Shown here in pieces: positions 36,265-48,910 of a DNA stretch of 64,000 bases. Origin of the DNA: Phycomyces blakesleeanus NRRL 1555(-) (lineage: Eukaryota; Mucoromycota; Mucoromycetes; Mucorales; Phycomycetaceae); the NCBI RefSeq assembly GCF_001638985.1, contig NW_017265153.1, positions 369,776 through 433,775 of the forward strand, in the 5' to 3' direction. Under the pieces are notes generated by a model. It was not told the DNA's origin. It saw only the letters and a list, made by a program, of their open reading frames with translations, and did not search any database. How positions within the stretch are numbered: the first letter of the stretch is position 1; every line of letters begins with the position of its first letter. Position numbers and translations under genes: made by a program.

Positions 36265-38019
36265 AATTTTAAACGATAGAAAAAAAAAGAAACAAGCCAC
36301 ACATTCACGTCAACATTTATCTCTCATGTCCACGTCCTCCTTATTACCGCAAAAAAAACCCCAAAGTCATACTACCGACTACAACTTCATCATTTCATCT
36401 TACCTCTTTATACTCTTTAATGTACAGCCCCATCTATCATTTTGTTATCCCCCCAAACCTTGTGGAGCCTCTTTACTATTATTTTAATTTTTTTTTTTAA
36501 TATTAAAAATATATAAGATAGAAAATCTACTGAAATCCATATTTTATACCCTATTACTTGTTATCAATAATAAAATAAAAATGTATATACATACATAAAC
36601 ACCATACAAACATAAATAACATATTGTGCAAATTGAACAATGATATAAAATGATTGACTGACTGATTATGTGTATAAATGAGTCATATACTCTCTCTATC
36701 TTATAAGTTTGGTATATTTTCTTGGAATTATATACTACAAAATATACACAAACATGACAATTCACTGTCTGTCTGTTTGGTAATCATTGAAAAAAAAAAT
36801 ATCAGATCCAATTAATGTTGATTTATCTTGATTTTATTTAATTTTATGGTAAATTATTATGTATATACAGCCTAGCTAATCAAGCTACTATGTAGATCTT
36901 AAAGATCTTTCCTTTGGAATTAGGTCGTATAATATGTATACACTCTACGCGTATAGTGTAGTATATTTCCTTTAAAAATAACAATAATAATCTTTTTATT
37001 TTCATTTTGATAAATAGCTATAGGCGTTTAAGCTAATAAAGGGCAGCCAAAACAAAAAAAAGTTTTTTTTTAAAAAAAAAAAAAAAAGATTGTCCAATAG
37101 GAAGCGAGGAAATGGAAAGAATCGGAAAGGTAAAGCATTTGTATGTGTGTAATATAGTAAAGCAGTATCAGCCAAAAAAATAATAATTATAAAGCACAAT
37201 GGAATGGGAGCTGGCTCATCGTTGAGCCATTAGAAATTTTTTTTCTTTGCAAGACTGATTGACCTCCAAATCTCATTTGCCATCATGTCACAAACAACAA
37301 AATCAAACTAATGGAAAAATAAAATAAAAATAAAAGGGGAGGATTGACTTTGTATAATGAGTGTGCAAAGTGTGTGAGTGGTGGATATTTCCAAGTGCTT
37401 TGTCCCACTCTATATTTCCATATACAGCCACAACCCTCGACTCCGGGTTGGTCGGTGCACAACCTACAAAAGCCCGCCCCCCTTTTGAATGAAGTACAAA
37501 TCAAGCGCGTACATGTGAAATAAAATATAAAGCAAAATACCCGTGGTTTCCTGCCCTATCTTTCACAGTCCTTGCGATTACTATCTATCTATCTATCAGT
37601 CAGTCAATATACCAGTATATATGTATGTAGACATTTACTTATTGATAGATAGATAGATGGAACCCTTTACTTTTATTTACTTGCTTATTTTACCATTGTT
37701 ATAAGCTTGATAGTCATATTATATATACTATCACTATTCTTATACCAATAACTGTAGTCGTACAATATAAAATGTAATGAGAATGTAGTTGAATTACCGT
37801 CAAAGGAAAATAATTCAACTACTTAACTATTGGGGGTGGGAGTAAGAAAGAAAACCTGTAGTACCCCAAAATATATTACAAAACATAGCTGCGTAGAGTT
37901 ATTTATTAGTGAAAAGCAAAAGGAAATTATATGTATATTAATAAATAATAATATTAGTAGTAGTAGTAGTAATGAGTGAGTGAGTGAGTGATAGAAAAAA
38001 AAAACATGCAAATTCAATA

Positions 38020-38052
<33 letters not shown>

Positions 38053-38115
38053 GATATATATAATAACCTCAATTATTGACTGGTTAAAAACAAATGTTAT
38101 ATGTATAAATGCGAT
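36265..38115. other. AT-rich spacer
   Basis: 3' flank of the small gene, then A/T tracts and (TG)n/(AT)n repeats near 38.03 kb. GC-richer DNA around 37.42-37.50 kb holds no gene I can support. Confidence 0.4.
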
Positions 38116-40239
38116 CTATGGATTCCAGCCATTAAAATCCGCGTCCTTGTTCTTAAACTGCTCTAATGATTCGTCTTTTTGTGAATCTTCCTGTACTTCC
38201 TGTCCATTGTCAACCACCGTGCTTTGGTCCCGTATCAATGTATCGATCTTAATCTGTTTCTGAACCTGGTCTGGTCCAAGAGCCTTTTCCCAAACTCGCA
38301 CATGCTCAACATAACAGTCCAAACTAGATGAGTTGTCCCAAGGATCTTGGTAATTGGTATTCTCTGACTCTGTTGATCCAAGCCAGACACCGTGCACAGC
38401 AGACCCAGCTCTCATTTCGGGAAAATTCCAGTCGTGCTTGCTGGCAATCACATAACCGTCCATATACAACACCAGCTTTGGCCCACCAGTGAGCGTTTCA
38501 CGGTCAACAACAAGTGCATAGTGATGATAGGCACGGTCAAGATTGATCGAATAAGGGTTTGCAGGCACCCTTTCTTCATCGAGCACATGCCACACCCAAT
38601 CCGAGTCACGGACAACCGTCGACAGTCCAAGTGAGATCGCATTTGCATTTGGCTTCCCAACATCGACTTTTTCTGTCTTTACATAGACCTTGCCATGCTC
38701 TGTCTGGATCACCAACGCAGCCCCGCCCTCCTTTGTTGTATTGGTCTTCATCCACCAACTCACAGTCATCTGATCGATCTTTGCCGCAACTGGCATAGGA
38801 AGGAAGACGTAGCTAGCATTCCCTGTAAGATGTACGCCAGACTCCTTGGATTGAATGTGGCCCGGATTACGAATGAGTCCATTGAGACTGTTTCCAGAGG
38901 TGTCAGTGGCAGGCATTGGGTTGATCCATTCTTTCTTGTCGGTAGGCAGTCCAAGTGACCAGTAACCCACTTTTGTTTTTGGAAAAAAGAAAGATGACAA
39001 GAATAAAAGATAAGAACAATATATACATATACATCTTTTTTTTTTCACCAAACGTTATCTTAAATTTTAATTACTCACCAAGCTTATCTTCTCTTTCAGA
39101 ATTTTGGATGATACGGCACGCATCAGGACGAGGATCGGGTTTGCCGTCAAGTAAGAAGGGGCGTATTTTACAGTAAAGACTGGTATCAATAGACATAATC
39201 ACCCGTTCGTTGATGTCTTTCATGAGGTGATGGTTTGCAGCAGACTCCCAGATGTGGGTCCCCAGATTTTGGCTGAAATCATAAGATTTCTCGAGATAAA
39301 GAGTGCGCAATCCAGGGCCATCCCACAAGGGCCAGAAATAAGATGTGTGATCAAGAACGGTGATTTCGGATTTAAAGTACGGGGCGAGTTTGCCAGGCAA
39401 GACAACCGAGTGAAAGTTCCAGTCCTTTTCTTCAAATGACGAATATGTAGCGTACCAACGCTGCAGAAAATGGGCGTTTGGCCGTGCCATAATCATGGCA
39501 TTACAAAGTCCCACTGAGCCACCTATTGGATATTTAGGATTTATATTCCAAGTTATTGTGTGTGTGTATATATATATATATTGTTTTTTTTTTTACCTTG
39601 GCCTTCTTGACCCATAACAAAATCATGATCCAAGAGGTGATCGACAGATTGAAGAGATATCAAATCGAGATCGAGATAAATGCCACCGTGTTCAGCCAAT
39701 ATCTGAAGCCGGGCGACATCTGATTGGTGAGCATAGTGCGATACCGGGCGTCCAAACACGTTTGTGACCAGATCAATTTGGTGCAAAGTGATGAGTGGAA
39801 GGGCGCGCTCGAAGTTTTCTCCAATTGGTCTGTAGTGATAGTGAAGGAATATTTTGTCTGGCTTAATAGTGTCGTGTGCAGACTTGATGGCGAGATAGTG
39901 GATAAGGTCGAGCGTGGGGTCAGGTCCACGCAGCCCGTACACAAAATGAACGATCTTTGGGATACGTGTGCCAGCAGGTCTGAGCTGAACAGATTGGGCA
40001 AGTTCTAACTCAGTAAAGGAGGAAGAAGACGACGGCTCTGTTTCTTCACCGCGCGGACCAGTTACTATCAAGTGGCGTACGAAGAAGAGCAGCAGAATAG
40101 ATAAAGTGACGCATCGGAATGACCATCGTCGACTCATTCCCATACCGCTCCCAAAGGCAGCTTTTGAGTCTTTTGAGTAATGAGTTGGTAGGCGTGATGA
40201 TGCTGATGACGAACGCCTTGATGTAAATGAGGCAGCCAT
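38116..40239 (-). CDS. GT32-type glycosyltransferase with C-terminal LamG-like domain
   Basis: Type II membrane protein of the secretory route, probably a Golgi glycosyltransferase. Minus-strand exons are 39597-40239, 39079-39522 and 38116-38969, giving 646 residues. A single membrane helix lies at residues 42-60 (VTLSILLLFFVRHLIV). The GT32 catalytic part shows IPKIVHFVYGLRG, SDVARLQILAEHGGIYLDLD and the DxD motif at residues 190-192, as in Och1 and capsular transferases. The second half (from about residue 365) is a concanavalin/laminin-G-like domain: VGYWSLGLP, MTVSWWMKTNT, YHHYALVVDRETL, LVLYMDGYVIAS and VEHVRVWEKALGPDQV. Joining a GT32 and a LamG domain is unusual among fungal mannosyltransferases. 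Sugar and acceptor are unknown. Confidence 0.85.
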
Positions 40240-40838
40240 TTAGGTATTATATATTGAGTTTCTTAATATGAAGAATAACTCTAGCAAAAAGGAAGAAATA
40301 AAGAAGGGGAGTGGAACCAAACCAAAGAAGAAGAAGAAATCTGAAAGAGAAAGCCAGAATTTAATCCAGAAAAAAAAAAGGGGGAGGTAGAAAAAAAAAG
40401 TTGAAACGAGTCACAGAAAAGATAAACTAATGAACGGATATTTATGTATATATGATATAGAGAGACTAATGATATGTCTTTTGAAAAAGAAAAAAAAAAG
40501 TCTAACAAAGACATTACTATTCCTATTAGCCCAAGAAGTTTATCCTAAAGAAAAATCTTGTTTTCAGTAAAGAGGTTGGCTTAATATAATTGGATAGATT
40601 TCCTTTTCTTTTTTCTTTTTTGGTAGTAATAATCAAAGACATATTCACGCCTCAGATGGTCATGTAATTTCTATCAAGAGGTGAAATGGTAGTTCTATTT
40701 CGGATACCTTTGGCAATATAATAAATTCATAAAATTATAATTCATACATATATATATATATATAAATGTGCGGTCGTTTAAAATGAATGTGACATAGAAA
40801 AATAAAGTTTATTTAAGCTTGTGGCGAAGTGACGCGCT
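40240..40838. other. Promoter region of GT32 gene
   Basis: Purine-rich AT DNA; no gene is seen. Confidence 0.4.
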
Positions 40839-41147
40839 TCATTTCTTCTTTTGGATAGCAGTGAACTCGCCTTTGACTGAACCGACTTTAGGAACAAAGC
40901 GTGTTATCAAAGAAAGCAAAGTCCTTTGTCTAATGTACACGCCATTTGGTGTAAGATGTGGCGAATATAAATACAGTCTAGGTAGATAAATAGCATGACA
41001 AGACGGAGAAATAAAAGAGAGATTGAGGCAGAGGTACCAGATTGATATATATATACATATATATATTCCGTAAGAAATTTTTTTGAGAGAGAGAAAGAAA
41101 GAAAGAGAAAAATTCAATACCTGAGTTCTGAATTGAAGCTTGGCAAC
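40839..41147 (-). CDS. Small spliced gene, partial, unknown product
   Basis: Two minus-strand exons can be joined: 41121-41147 (27 nt) and 40839-40977. Together they read LPSFNSELRLYLYSPHL, then TPNGVYIRQRTLLSL, and end VKGEFTAIQKKK. The junction has clean GTATTG and CTACCTAG sites, and the other two phases hit stops. The first codon is split and would be ATG if the previous exon ends in AT, giving about 55 residues. The start exon was not found. The basic, non-repetitive sequence is coding-like; no family recognised. Confidence 0.45.
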   Translation of the reverse strand, partial: VAKLQFRTQVLNFSLSFFLSLKKISYGIYICIYISIWYLCLNLSFISPSCHAIYLPRLYLYSPHLTPNGVYIRQRTLLSLITRFVPKVGSVKGEFTAIQKKK

Positions 41148-42136
41148 CTTTAATTTTTATGTAGCTTTCACCAATTACTATGAGGCTAAAAGCCTCAGGC
41201 CGGAAAATAATAATACAAAAAAACAAAAACAAAAACAAAGCCAAGATAATTGAATATCTTTTAATTTATAATAATAAGAATGATAAAGAAGAAGGAGGAA
41301 TACAAGGCTTATAACTAGATTTGGTCTTTGTAAAGTAAAATCAAAATTCTTAAGCCTATAGTCCAAAGTTTAAAGATTTGCAAGAATAATGGTTTGATGG
41401 CCAACAACTTTTTGTGTTTCGTTTTGCTATGAACATACTCTACCTGAGGAAACTAATACTATAAAATTGACCCTGTTCATTCATTTTGTTTAGGTTCTAA
41501 AAAAATTTTTAATCACTTTTTATTTATTTATTTATTTTTGTTTTTATTTTTTGTTGTTAAAGAACTGGTATTTACATTGTTAAAATGACAATTAAAATAT
41601 AATAGTAAAAAAAAAAGGAAAAATAAAAGAAGGAAGGGAAGATGGAGAAGCGATTCTAGCATCTACAACATCATAAAGAGCAATAGAAATTATTTGACTT
41701 TGTTTTTTGTTTTGTTTTTTTTTTTCATCGTGTGCGTGTGTATATGTGCGTGTGTGTGAGAGAGAGAGTTGGTGTCCATTAACAGAAGAAAAATTAGTAG
41801 AAAAAGGAAAAATGAAATGGAAAGAATAAAACATGAAAACTGTGTACAAATTTTGACAATGGAAATGGAAAATGCAAAGAAAGGACAATTGATAAAGAGG
41901 TTGTTTTGGATTGTACGAAATAAAGAAAGGGAAAGGGGGGAGGGAATAGGGAGAGATAGAGAGAAGAGAGAAGGCAAGTTGATGTCGATGTCGATGTTGA
42001 TAATAGTAATGATGTGCCAAGAAGTAGGAATAAAATAAAATAAATAAAAGCCAGGGCACAATGCTTTACATTCACACTCATGCTTACACTCATGCTTACA
42101 CTCGCACTCAAACTCACAAACCGTATAAAAAGCCTA
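41148..42136. other. AT-rich intergenic region
   Basis: Purine-rich tracts and short frames on both strands; the region also holds the 3' flank of the Pumilio gene. No gene supported. Confidence 0.45.
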
Positions 42137-45100
42137 TCAGACCTGTTTTTCCTCTGTTTCCTGTTCCTCTGTCTTTGGGGACGGTTCTGTGGTTGGTGTA
42201 TTGGTATTTCCCGAGTGTAAAAGTGACTTTATCAACTGATCAAACTGTGCCATGTCTGGTAAATCTGCAGCAGGCCGAGGCTGTTCTGCTGCTGCCTGCA
42301 CCGGCGAGCTTTGCTGTAGCGGCGGATTGACTGCTACTTGCTGCTGCTGAGGATACTCGGGCTGCATAGTAGACGCTGCAGCTGTCATGGCAGCTGCGTA
42401 CATATTGGCCATCATGGCCACTGCCTGTGGGTTTTGTAGCCACTCTAGTCCTACACTAGCAGTACTCTGATCTTCTACAGGCACACCTTCACCTTCTTCT
42501 TCAGGATCTTCCTCGGGGGTCTCGTCCAATCCCTCCAGTAGTTTACGGTAGCTCTGGGAAGTCGGAGAGATCTTTAGATGTCCGAGGATTTCTTTGACCT
42601 GAGCCACCATCTGTGCGCGTTTCTCAAGATGTGGGAGGGCAATTATTTTCTGTACAAGTCCGACACCGTGCACCTGGTCACGGAGAACTTCTTCGAGGAG
42701 ACTAGAGTCATTGAAGATCGCATTGAGCAGCAATTGGCTAGCATCGGGCTCCTGGCGCTGGCTAATGACCTTGAAGACAGTCATCGAACCCAATTTGTGC
42801 GTGCATAGCTTGGTGAGGTAAGGCAACAGCCGAGGACAAAGTACACGGTAACGCCCAGGTAATTCGGATGTGTCTAGTAGCCACAGTAGCAACAAGGCTC
42901 CGTTGGTGTTGGTGGTCAACAAGACTGCATTCTGTACAATTGCGGCTGCACAGTACACTTGCTGCTTCTTGGTCACCACAGGGTTCTCGAGAATTGCACG
43001 CACTGCACGCGCACCGAAACGACCCTGTCCGATCTCCCAACACTTGTCTACAATAGCATCAAAGATGTATTGGTTTTTCTCGGGTCCCATACGCAAGGAG
43101 CACTGCACCACGTAGTTTCCAAACTGATCCAGCAGCAACAGAGGCACGTAGGGTGCTACATGCGTACACACCAGCTGCATTTGTCCCTCGGTGTGGGCGT
43201 AATCAATGATTTTTTGAGCTGCCCAGGTACCATTCTTGTGTACACCGATCGATGCCAGGTAAGGTCCAATGGCACTAAGCATTCTTTCCTTGGTGTCCTC
43301 AGTGCAATACTCAAACAGCTTTTGAATAACTGTATTACCAACGTAATCTAAACAATCAATTCATCCCCCAAGAAACAAACAAACACATATAAGTATTTCA
43401 TCAATGAATCATTCAATCAATTTGATACTTCTTTTTTTTTTAAAAAAAAAAGACACACACAAAGACTTACCACTGCAAAGCTCAACAATCTCGTCCATAC
43501 ACTCGTCCACCATGCTTTCTACTTCTGACAATCCCTGTCCAGAATCCAATCCCTTGCGCATCTCCCTTAGTCTCAATGGCTCCAGGTGACGATCAGCACC
43601 AATTTCAGGAAGAATTGGAATTGCAGATGAGTAGGTCACTGGTGCACGTTCTTCTATAAAATCCAGGGCATTAGATTTATAAATTTAATTTAATTTAATT
43701 TAATTTTTTAATTTGCTAAGAAGATTATATTATATGTACTATAGAAAGTGTATTATGGGTTGCTTCGAGGTATATATCTAAATAAACAATTTACCTTCTT
43801 CATCAAGAGATCCTACACATCCTAACTGCTGCATAATAAAGCAGCGCTCGGCTGCAATAGCTGTATACAAGCTTGTGGGTTGAGAGGACGACAGGGGTTG
43901 CGGTTGTCCCGAGGCCCGCATCATCATGCTTGTCATCATCATTGCGGTTGCCCATTGAGTAGCTTGATAATTATCAGGTGTGCCTGCCTTACTTATAATT
44001 TGTGGGATAGTACTGTTGATATTGCTAAGATTGTTGAGGCTGTTAAGGTTATTAAGGACGTTGTTGCTTTTGCTGTTGCTGTTGCCATTGCTGTTTCCGT
44101 TGATGTTTCCGTTGCTTTTGTTGTTGCTGTTCCCATTGCTGTTTCCGCTACTACTGCTGTTACTACTGCTGATATTACCATTACTGTTGGTGTTGGTATT
44201 ACTGTTAGCGGTGGTGGCACTATTATTAGTCCCAGCTGTTGTTTTTGTTGTTTTTGTTGTTGTTGATGCAGCTGTTGTTGTTGTTGTTGTTGTTGTTGTG
44301 ACACCATTGTTTGAGTTGGTCGTAGTGGCACTCGAGGCATTGACAGTGCTACTGTTTACATCGGTGTTACTGGTGCTAGGAGAGTTGGAACCAGGATTTG
44401 TTGAAGGTGCGGATTCATCTCCTTGGCTGTCCTCAGAAGGAGTGGCTGGAACCTTTGCAAATCCGATACGCACAGGTCCTGTGCCTGGTCCGAGAACCTC
44501 CTTGTTCTGGAGTGACTTTCTTGCCTTGACTGCATCTTCCTGGTGTTCAAAGTTCACAAATCCACAGTTTTTGTGGGACAATACACGCACAGATTCGATG
44601 GGTCCATAGGTCTGAAACAAAGCACGCAAGAGAGCAGGGTTTATATTTGCCGGAATATTACCCACCCCTTTTTTTTATGTATAAATATATATATATATAT
44701 ATATATTTGTGTGTGTGTACGTATACAAAGAGTTAGTTGTAAACAATAACAAAAAAGAAGAAGTCGAAGAAATGTTTCTCAAAATACTTACAAAGAGCAC
44801 GCGTGGGACCTTGGGCATTAGGACCGGCTTCGTTTGTGAGAGCCATGGCAATACTGACGTCTGCTTTTCCAAAACCTACACGTACAGGAGTCCCGGCAAC
44901 TTTGTTGCCAAGTCTGGTCTCAAGATCTGCCTTTGCAGCCACGGCAGATTCCACTGTTGAGAAGTTTACAAATGCACACTCCTTATCTGACAAAATCCTT
45001 GCGCTTTCGACAGTTCCGTAACAAGAAAAGAGCTGAATCAGATCAGGTACACTCAAGCTTGGGTTCACATTTCCTAGCCATAGTGCACGCGAAGGGATCT

Positions 45101-45361
45101 GTGTTCCAGGCGATGACGTATCGAACCCAGACCATACAGTAAATGAATCAGAACCACTATAAAAATCCTATTAAAAAAATCACAACCATGACAATGAGTT
45201 CCACGCGCGTACGGAAAGATCGAAAGAAAGATTATCCATTTTTCTAAAAAAAAAAATAAAAAAAAAATCTACACAAATTTACAGTCTTCCCCCTTTCCTT
45301 TTTGTATACACACACACACATATACATCCCTCACTACTTCCCTTTTTCCCCTTCCCCTTAT

Positions 45362-45396
<35 letters not shown>

Positions 45397-46529
45397 ATCA
45401 CTTGATTTATAACTATATGTTCTTGAGGGGAGAGGAGTAGAGGGGAGCATTTGTTCTTCTTTATGCTGATATGAGATGATATTTACATTAGTGTTGTCTG
45501 ATTCTGGCAATCTATCCAGCTGTTCGTGAGAAGGCACACGGCGGAAAGGCCTGCGACTGTTGTTGACTGGAGCAAACGTCATGTCGCGGTTCATATCAAA
45601 AAGATTTCCGCTGCTGTATGTATTGCGCAATGTGTGTTCCGGTTGTTCTGGCTCAGCCGAGACAACCACCTGGGGAGGTTGGAAGCGAGTCGGAATGCGC
45701 TGCTGGAATGAATTGATGTCGAATGGAGAGAATGAATTCATCATTGCTCCATCGGCCATTCCCATGCTCGTGGCTCTTGGTCTTGTCTGCACTGCATTCA
45801 AGGTTTGAGGAGAAAAGGGGCTGAAGTTGAGGCCGGGTGCAATCCGATTGAGGTCGGGTCGATCGAGAGGTGCACGCGTAGCTACAGTGTAGGCTCGATT
45901 ACGAGTCATTGGCGAATCGCTTGTCGTATTATTTCCTGACACTCCTACTCCTACACCTCCTACACCTCCTGCGGCTTGTGCGGCTCCTACTCCACTGCCT
46001 ACACTGGCTCCGTTGGTTCCTCCTGTGGCGGTTCCGTTAAAGAATGAATTGTGAGGAACGGACAGACCGGGTGGAGTGACAAAGGTCTGCCGAGCTTCTT
46101 CTTGTGGATCGATGTCTTCATCGTTGAGACCTAGAGACGCCATAGTGCTTGCAATAGTGATATCTGCATCGGGATCGTCGTCCAGGGGTAAGGCAGTGTA
46201 GCTTGCACCATAGAATGCTTCACTAAGATCTTCGGACTGGTCTGAAGGGAGGTTGACAGACCCTGAACGATGTCTGGTTGCCTGGACAGGTGCAAGACCG
46301 CCGAACATTGGCGGATACGGAAAAGAGGCCTGAGAAGGCATTGTGTCAGCGCGTGGGCGTCTGAGCATCCGATGGCCTGTTGTAGTTGGATAAGAAAGCC
46401 CGGCGGCACTGGTGCTGGTGTCTTCTACGGTAATTCTATTTTACCAATAATAAATAATAAATAATTATATATGTTTTATTTTTATTTTATATATTTTGTA
46501 TTAGTCATTTTTTCATTTATTTTTTCATA

Positions 46530-46563
<34 letters not shown>

Positions 46564-46693
46564 TTCGGTTTGTTCCATTCTCTTCTTCATTCATATATTA
46601 GTTTTACCTGGTTGAAGGTGGAAGAGTTGTGGTGTTTGGTATGAAATTATGCGTCCCAGCACCGGTAGTATCCGATGCCCAGGGAAGCTCCAT
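42137..46693 (-). CDS. RRM-RRM-Pumilio RNA-binding protein, Jsn1/Puf2-like
   Basis: Cytoplasmic mRNA-binding regulator. Six minus-strand exons: 46608-46693, 45487-46435, 44792-45167, 43795-44667, 43471-43653 and 42137-43347, giving 1,225 residues. The N-terminus is disordered. RRM1 (about 372-445) has ALWLGNVNPSLSV and ECAFVNFSTVESA; RRM2 (about 471-545) has VGNIPANINPALL and CGFVNFEHQEDA. A long Asn/Thr/Ser-rich linker follows. The Pumilio repeats begin near residue 823 (YVGNTVIQKLFEYC, GTWAAQKIIDYA, FGNYVVQCSLRMG, FGARAVRAILEN, LGSMTVFKVI), and a Gln/Ala/Pro-rich tail ends the protein. This order matches yeast Jsn1/Puf2, linked to mRNAs of membrane proteins and mitochondria. Number of complete repeats was not counted exactly. 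Confidence 0.92.
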
Positions 46694-46936
46694 ATTTTCT
46701 TATTAAAATAGAAGGACAGAAAGACAGGTTCCTTGACGACAAGGAGAAATGTATGATATATAATATATAAAGTATATATATATAAAGAAGTAAAAGAGAA
46801 AGAGAGAGAAAGAGAGAAAGAAGAGAAAGAGAAAGAAGAGAAAGCGAGAAAGTATGCGGGGCTAAAATACAAAAACAAGCCCACTAAATTGTGACAGCAG
46901 CAGAAAACCAAGCAGCAACTAGGACAGAAAGACACG

Positions 46937-46972
<36 letters not shown>

Positions 46973-47743
46973 CAAGCAGCATAATATATACATATATGTA
47001 CATCTATGTATATGTATATGTATATCTATGTATTTTACCTATACAGTTTTTTTCTCTATTACTCTTATTACATTTCTGTTTTACCCACAGCCACACCTCA
47101 TCTCACCTCACCTCACCTTCTTCTTCTCCTCTTCCCCTTTAAGTATTGCATGTAAATTGCCTATACTCTTATACTTATTGTGTATCAAGCGTACCTTTCT
47201 ATTCAACTACATCTAGATGACGTATCCCCCCTTATTATCTATTTATGTTAAATAAATAAATATATATATATATATATATAATCGGTGAAATACAATGTAT
47301 TTGTGCGGCAGGACAGCCTTATACCCAGCCCATAATTGTATTAAACCTCTTGTAAAAAAACAAAAAAACAAAAAAAAAGTCAGGTCACAAATCTCTTTAA
47401 ATGGAAAAATATTACAAGCGTAACAAACCATACATTTGGTTTTCTTAATACTCAAGTTAAACAAGCCAGTCTTTAACCCCTCTTATATATATATATATCG
47501 AAATGAAAAGATAATAATAATCTCATTAATTTGAAACATGTGTTTCATTTTCATCTGTTTATAAATAATATATAGAAAATTATATATATATATAAAATAC
47601 ACACGCGTACGCAAATACGTACGTACAACGATTGCAATAAAATTGGAAGGACGAGCGCATTGGTAGGGCAAGGTAACCATAAATAGTATATCCCTCTATT
47701 AGCTCGATAGGTCCAAATAAATTCGTCTTTATTTTTAATCTAT
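46694..47743. other. Intergenic region with AT microsatellites
   Basis: (AT)n runs near 46.94, 47.26 and 47.58 kb, a GAAAGAGA-type purine tract before the Pumilio start and CTCACCT repeats near 47.1 kb. No gene supported. Confidence 0.5.
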
Positions 47744-48429
47744 AGTGCGGCTGGTAAATTTTGTCCGTTCTGAAAAAAAAAATGAAAAAAAAAGAAACCA
47801 GTTACCTAAAAATAAATGTCGCTGACTAGAAGTTAATTGGCCGTTTGTTAGCAGCCAGTAAACTTAGGGACACGTCGTTTCCATTTTGCCAGACTAATAA
47901 ATTGTAAGCTACCCGTCCGAGGTCCGCTGTCTTTTTTTTTTTCAATCCTTCAAGGCAAAACGGCGTGTCCTAAAATCATCATTTCAATATCTGAATACAA
48001 AACATTCTTTTCTATTGTATACTCATCTCTTGAGAACTAACATTCAATTGTACTGCCCTGTATTAGAGCAATTTTATTCTCACAGGTATGAATCCTTAGG
48101 GACCAGATAAAATTACTTGATGCCGGATAGAAGGTCACAACTTGTGGTCTGGTAAAAATCAAAACGGCGTCCTCCTTAGGATTAGGCAATGATGTAGTGG
48201 AGTCAAGCACAAGTAGGGATGCAGTTCCACGTAGAATTTTGCTAGATATTTTGACAGTGGTATAGGATAGATTTCTGCCAAACCCTCTTCCAACGAACTG
48301 GAGTCAGGTCTGGTCTATTTACCAAAGACGTCGTATGTTGCTAAAAGGCACGCATAGAATAAAAGAAAAACCCCCCAAAGGAAGTCTGCTGAAAAAGTTA
48401 ACAAAGTCACTTGCAAAGGCTTTGAAAGC

Positions 48430-48474
<45 letters not shown>

Positions 48475-48910
48475 GGTACATATGAATAGAGTACCACGAC
48501 AAAAATCAGAGTACTTATTAACTGAAATATAGATCGCAACAATAGAAACATCTAGATAAAAATTCTGGTTTTCTTATTGCAATGATGTCTTTGATATTCA
48601 GTGGCGAGTTTGTCATCTTGTTTGAAAAAAAAAGTTTATCTAGACTCTCGTATATGTAATATATATATATATATGTATAAGCTGGATAAGCAGCCTCCCT
48701 CGACCGGGAATGTGAAGCGGGAAGGAATTTCTTTTCTTATAAGCAAAAAGTTGTTGGTCCCTCTCTTTGTGTGGCTGTCCGGTGGAATCAGCTTCAGCAA
48801 TGGGCTCAGAGAAAGGAAGATCAGACGAATAAGAAAAAAAAGGTGCAGTCCAATAATATTTTAGTCTTGGTTTTAATTGTTTTTCCAAGATTCTGGCTGA
48901 GTACCCCCTT
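47744..48910 (+). mobile_element. Repeat family copy C
   Basis: The left border AGTGCGGCTGGTAAATTTTG is shared with copy A. Inside, TTCAAGGCAAAACGGCGTG and TGCCGGATAGAAGGTCACAA match copy A segments at about 25.0 and 25.5 kb. The right border reads TTCTGGCTGAGTACCCCC (about 48,889). The inner part has a 45-nt AAT run at about 48.43-48.47 kb. All frames are broken. It is another decayed member, in the same direction as copy A. Confidence 0.65.

Noticed and set aside
37283..37504. Cys-containing 73-codon minus-strand frame in a GC-richer patch
   Set aside because: No homology pattern, and no splice or promoter evidence.
43980..44609. Long plus-strand Leu/Val-rich frame inside the Pumilio gene
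   Set aside because: Antisense of the Asn/Thr-rich linker; no independent evidence.
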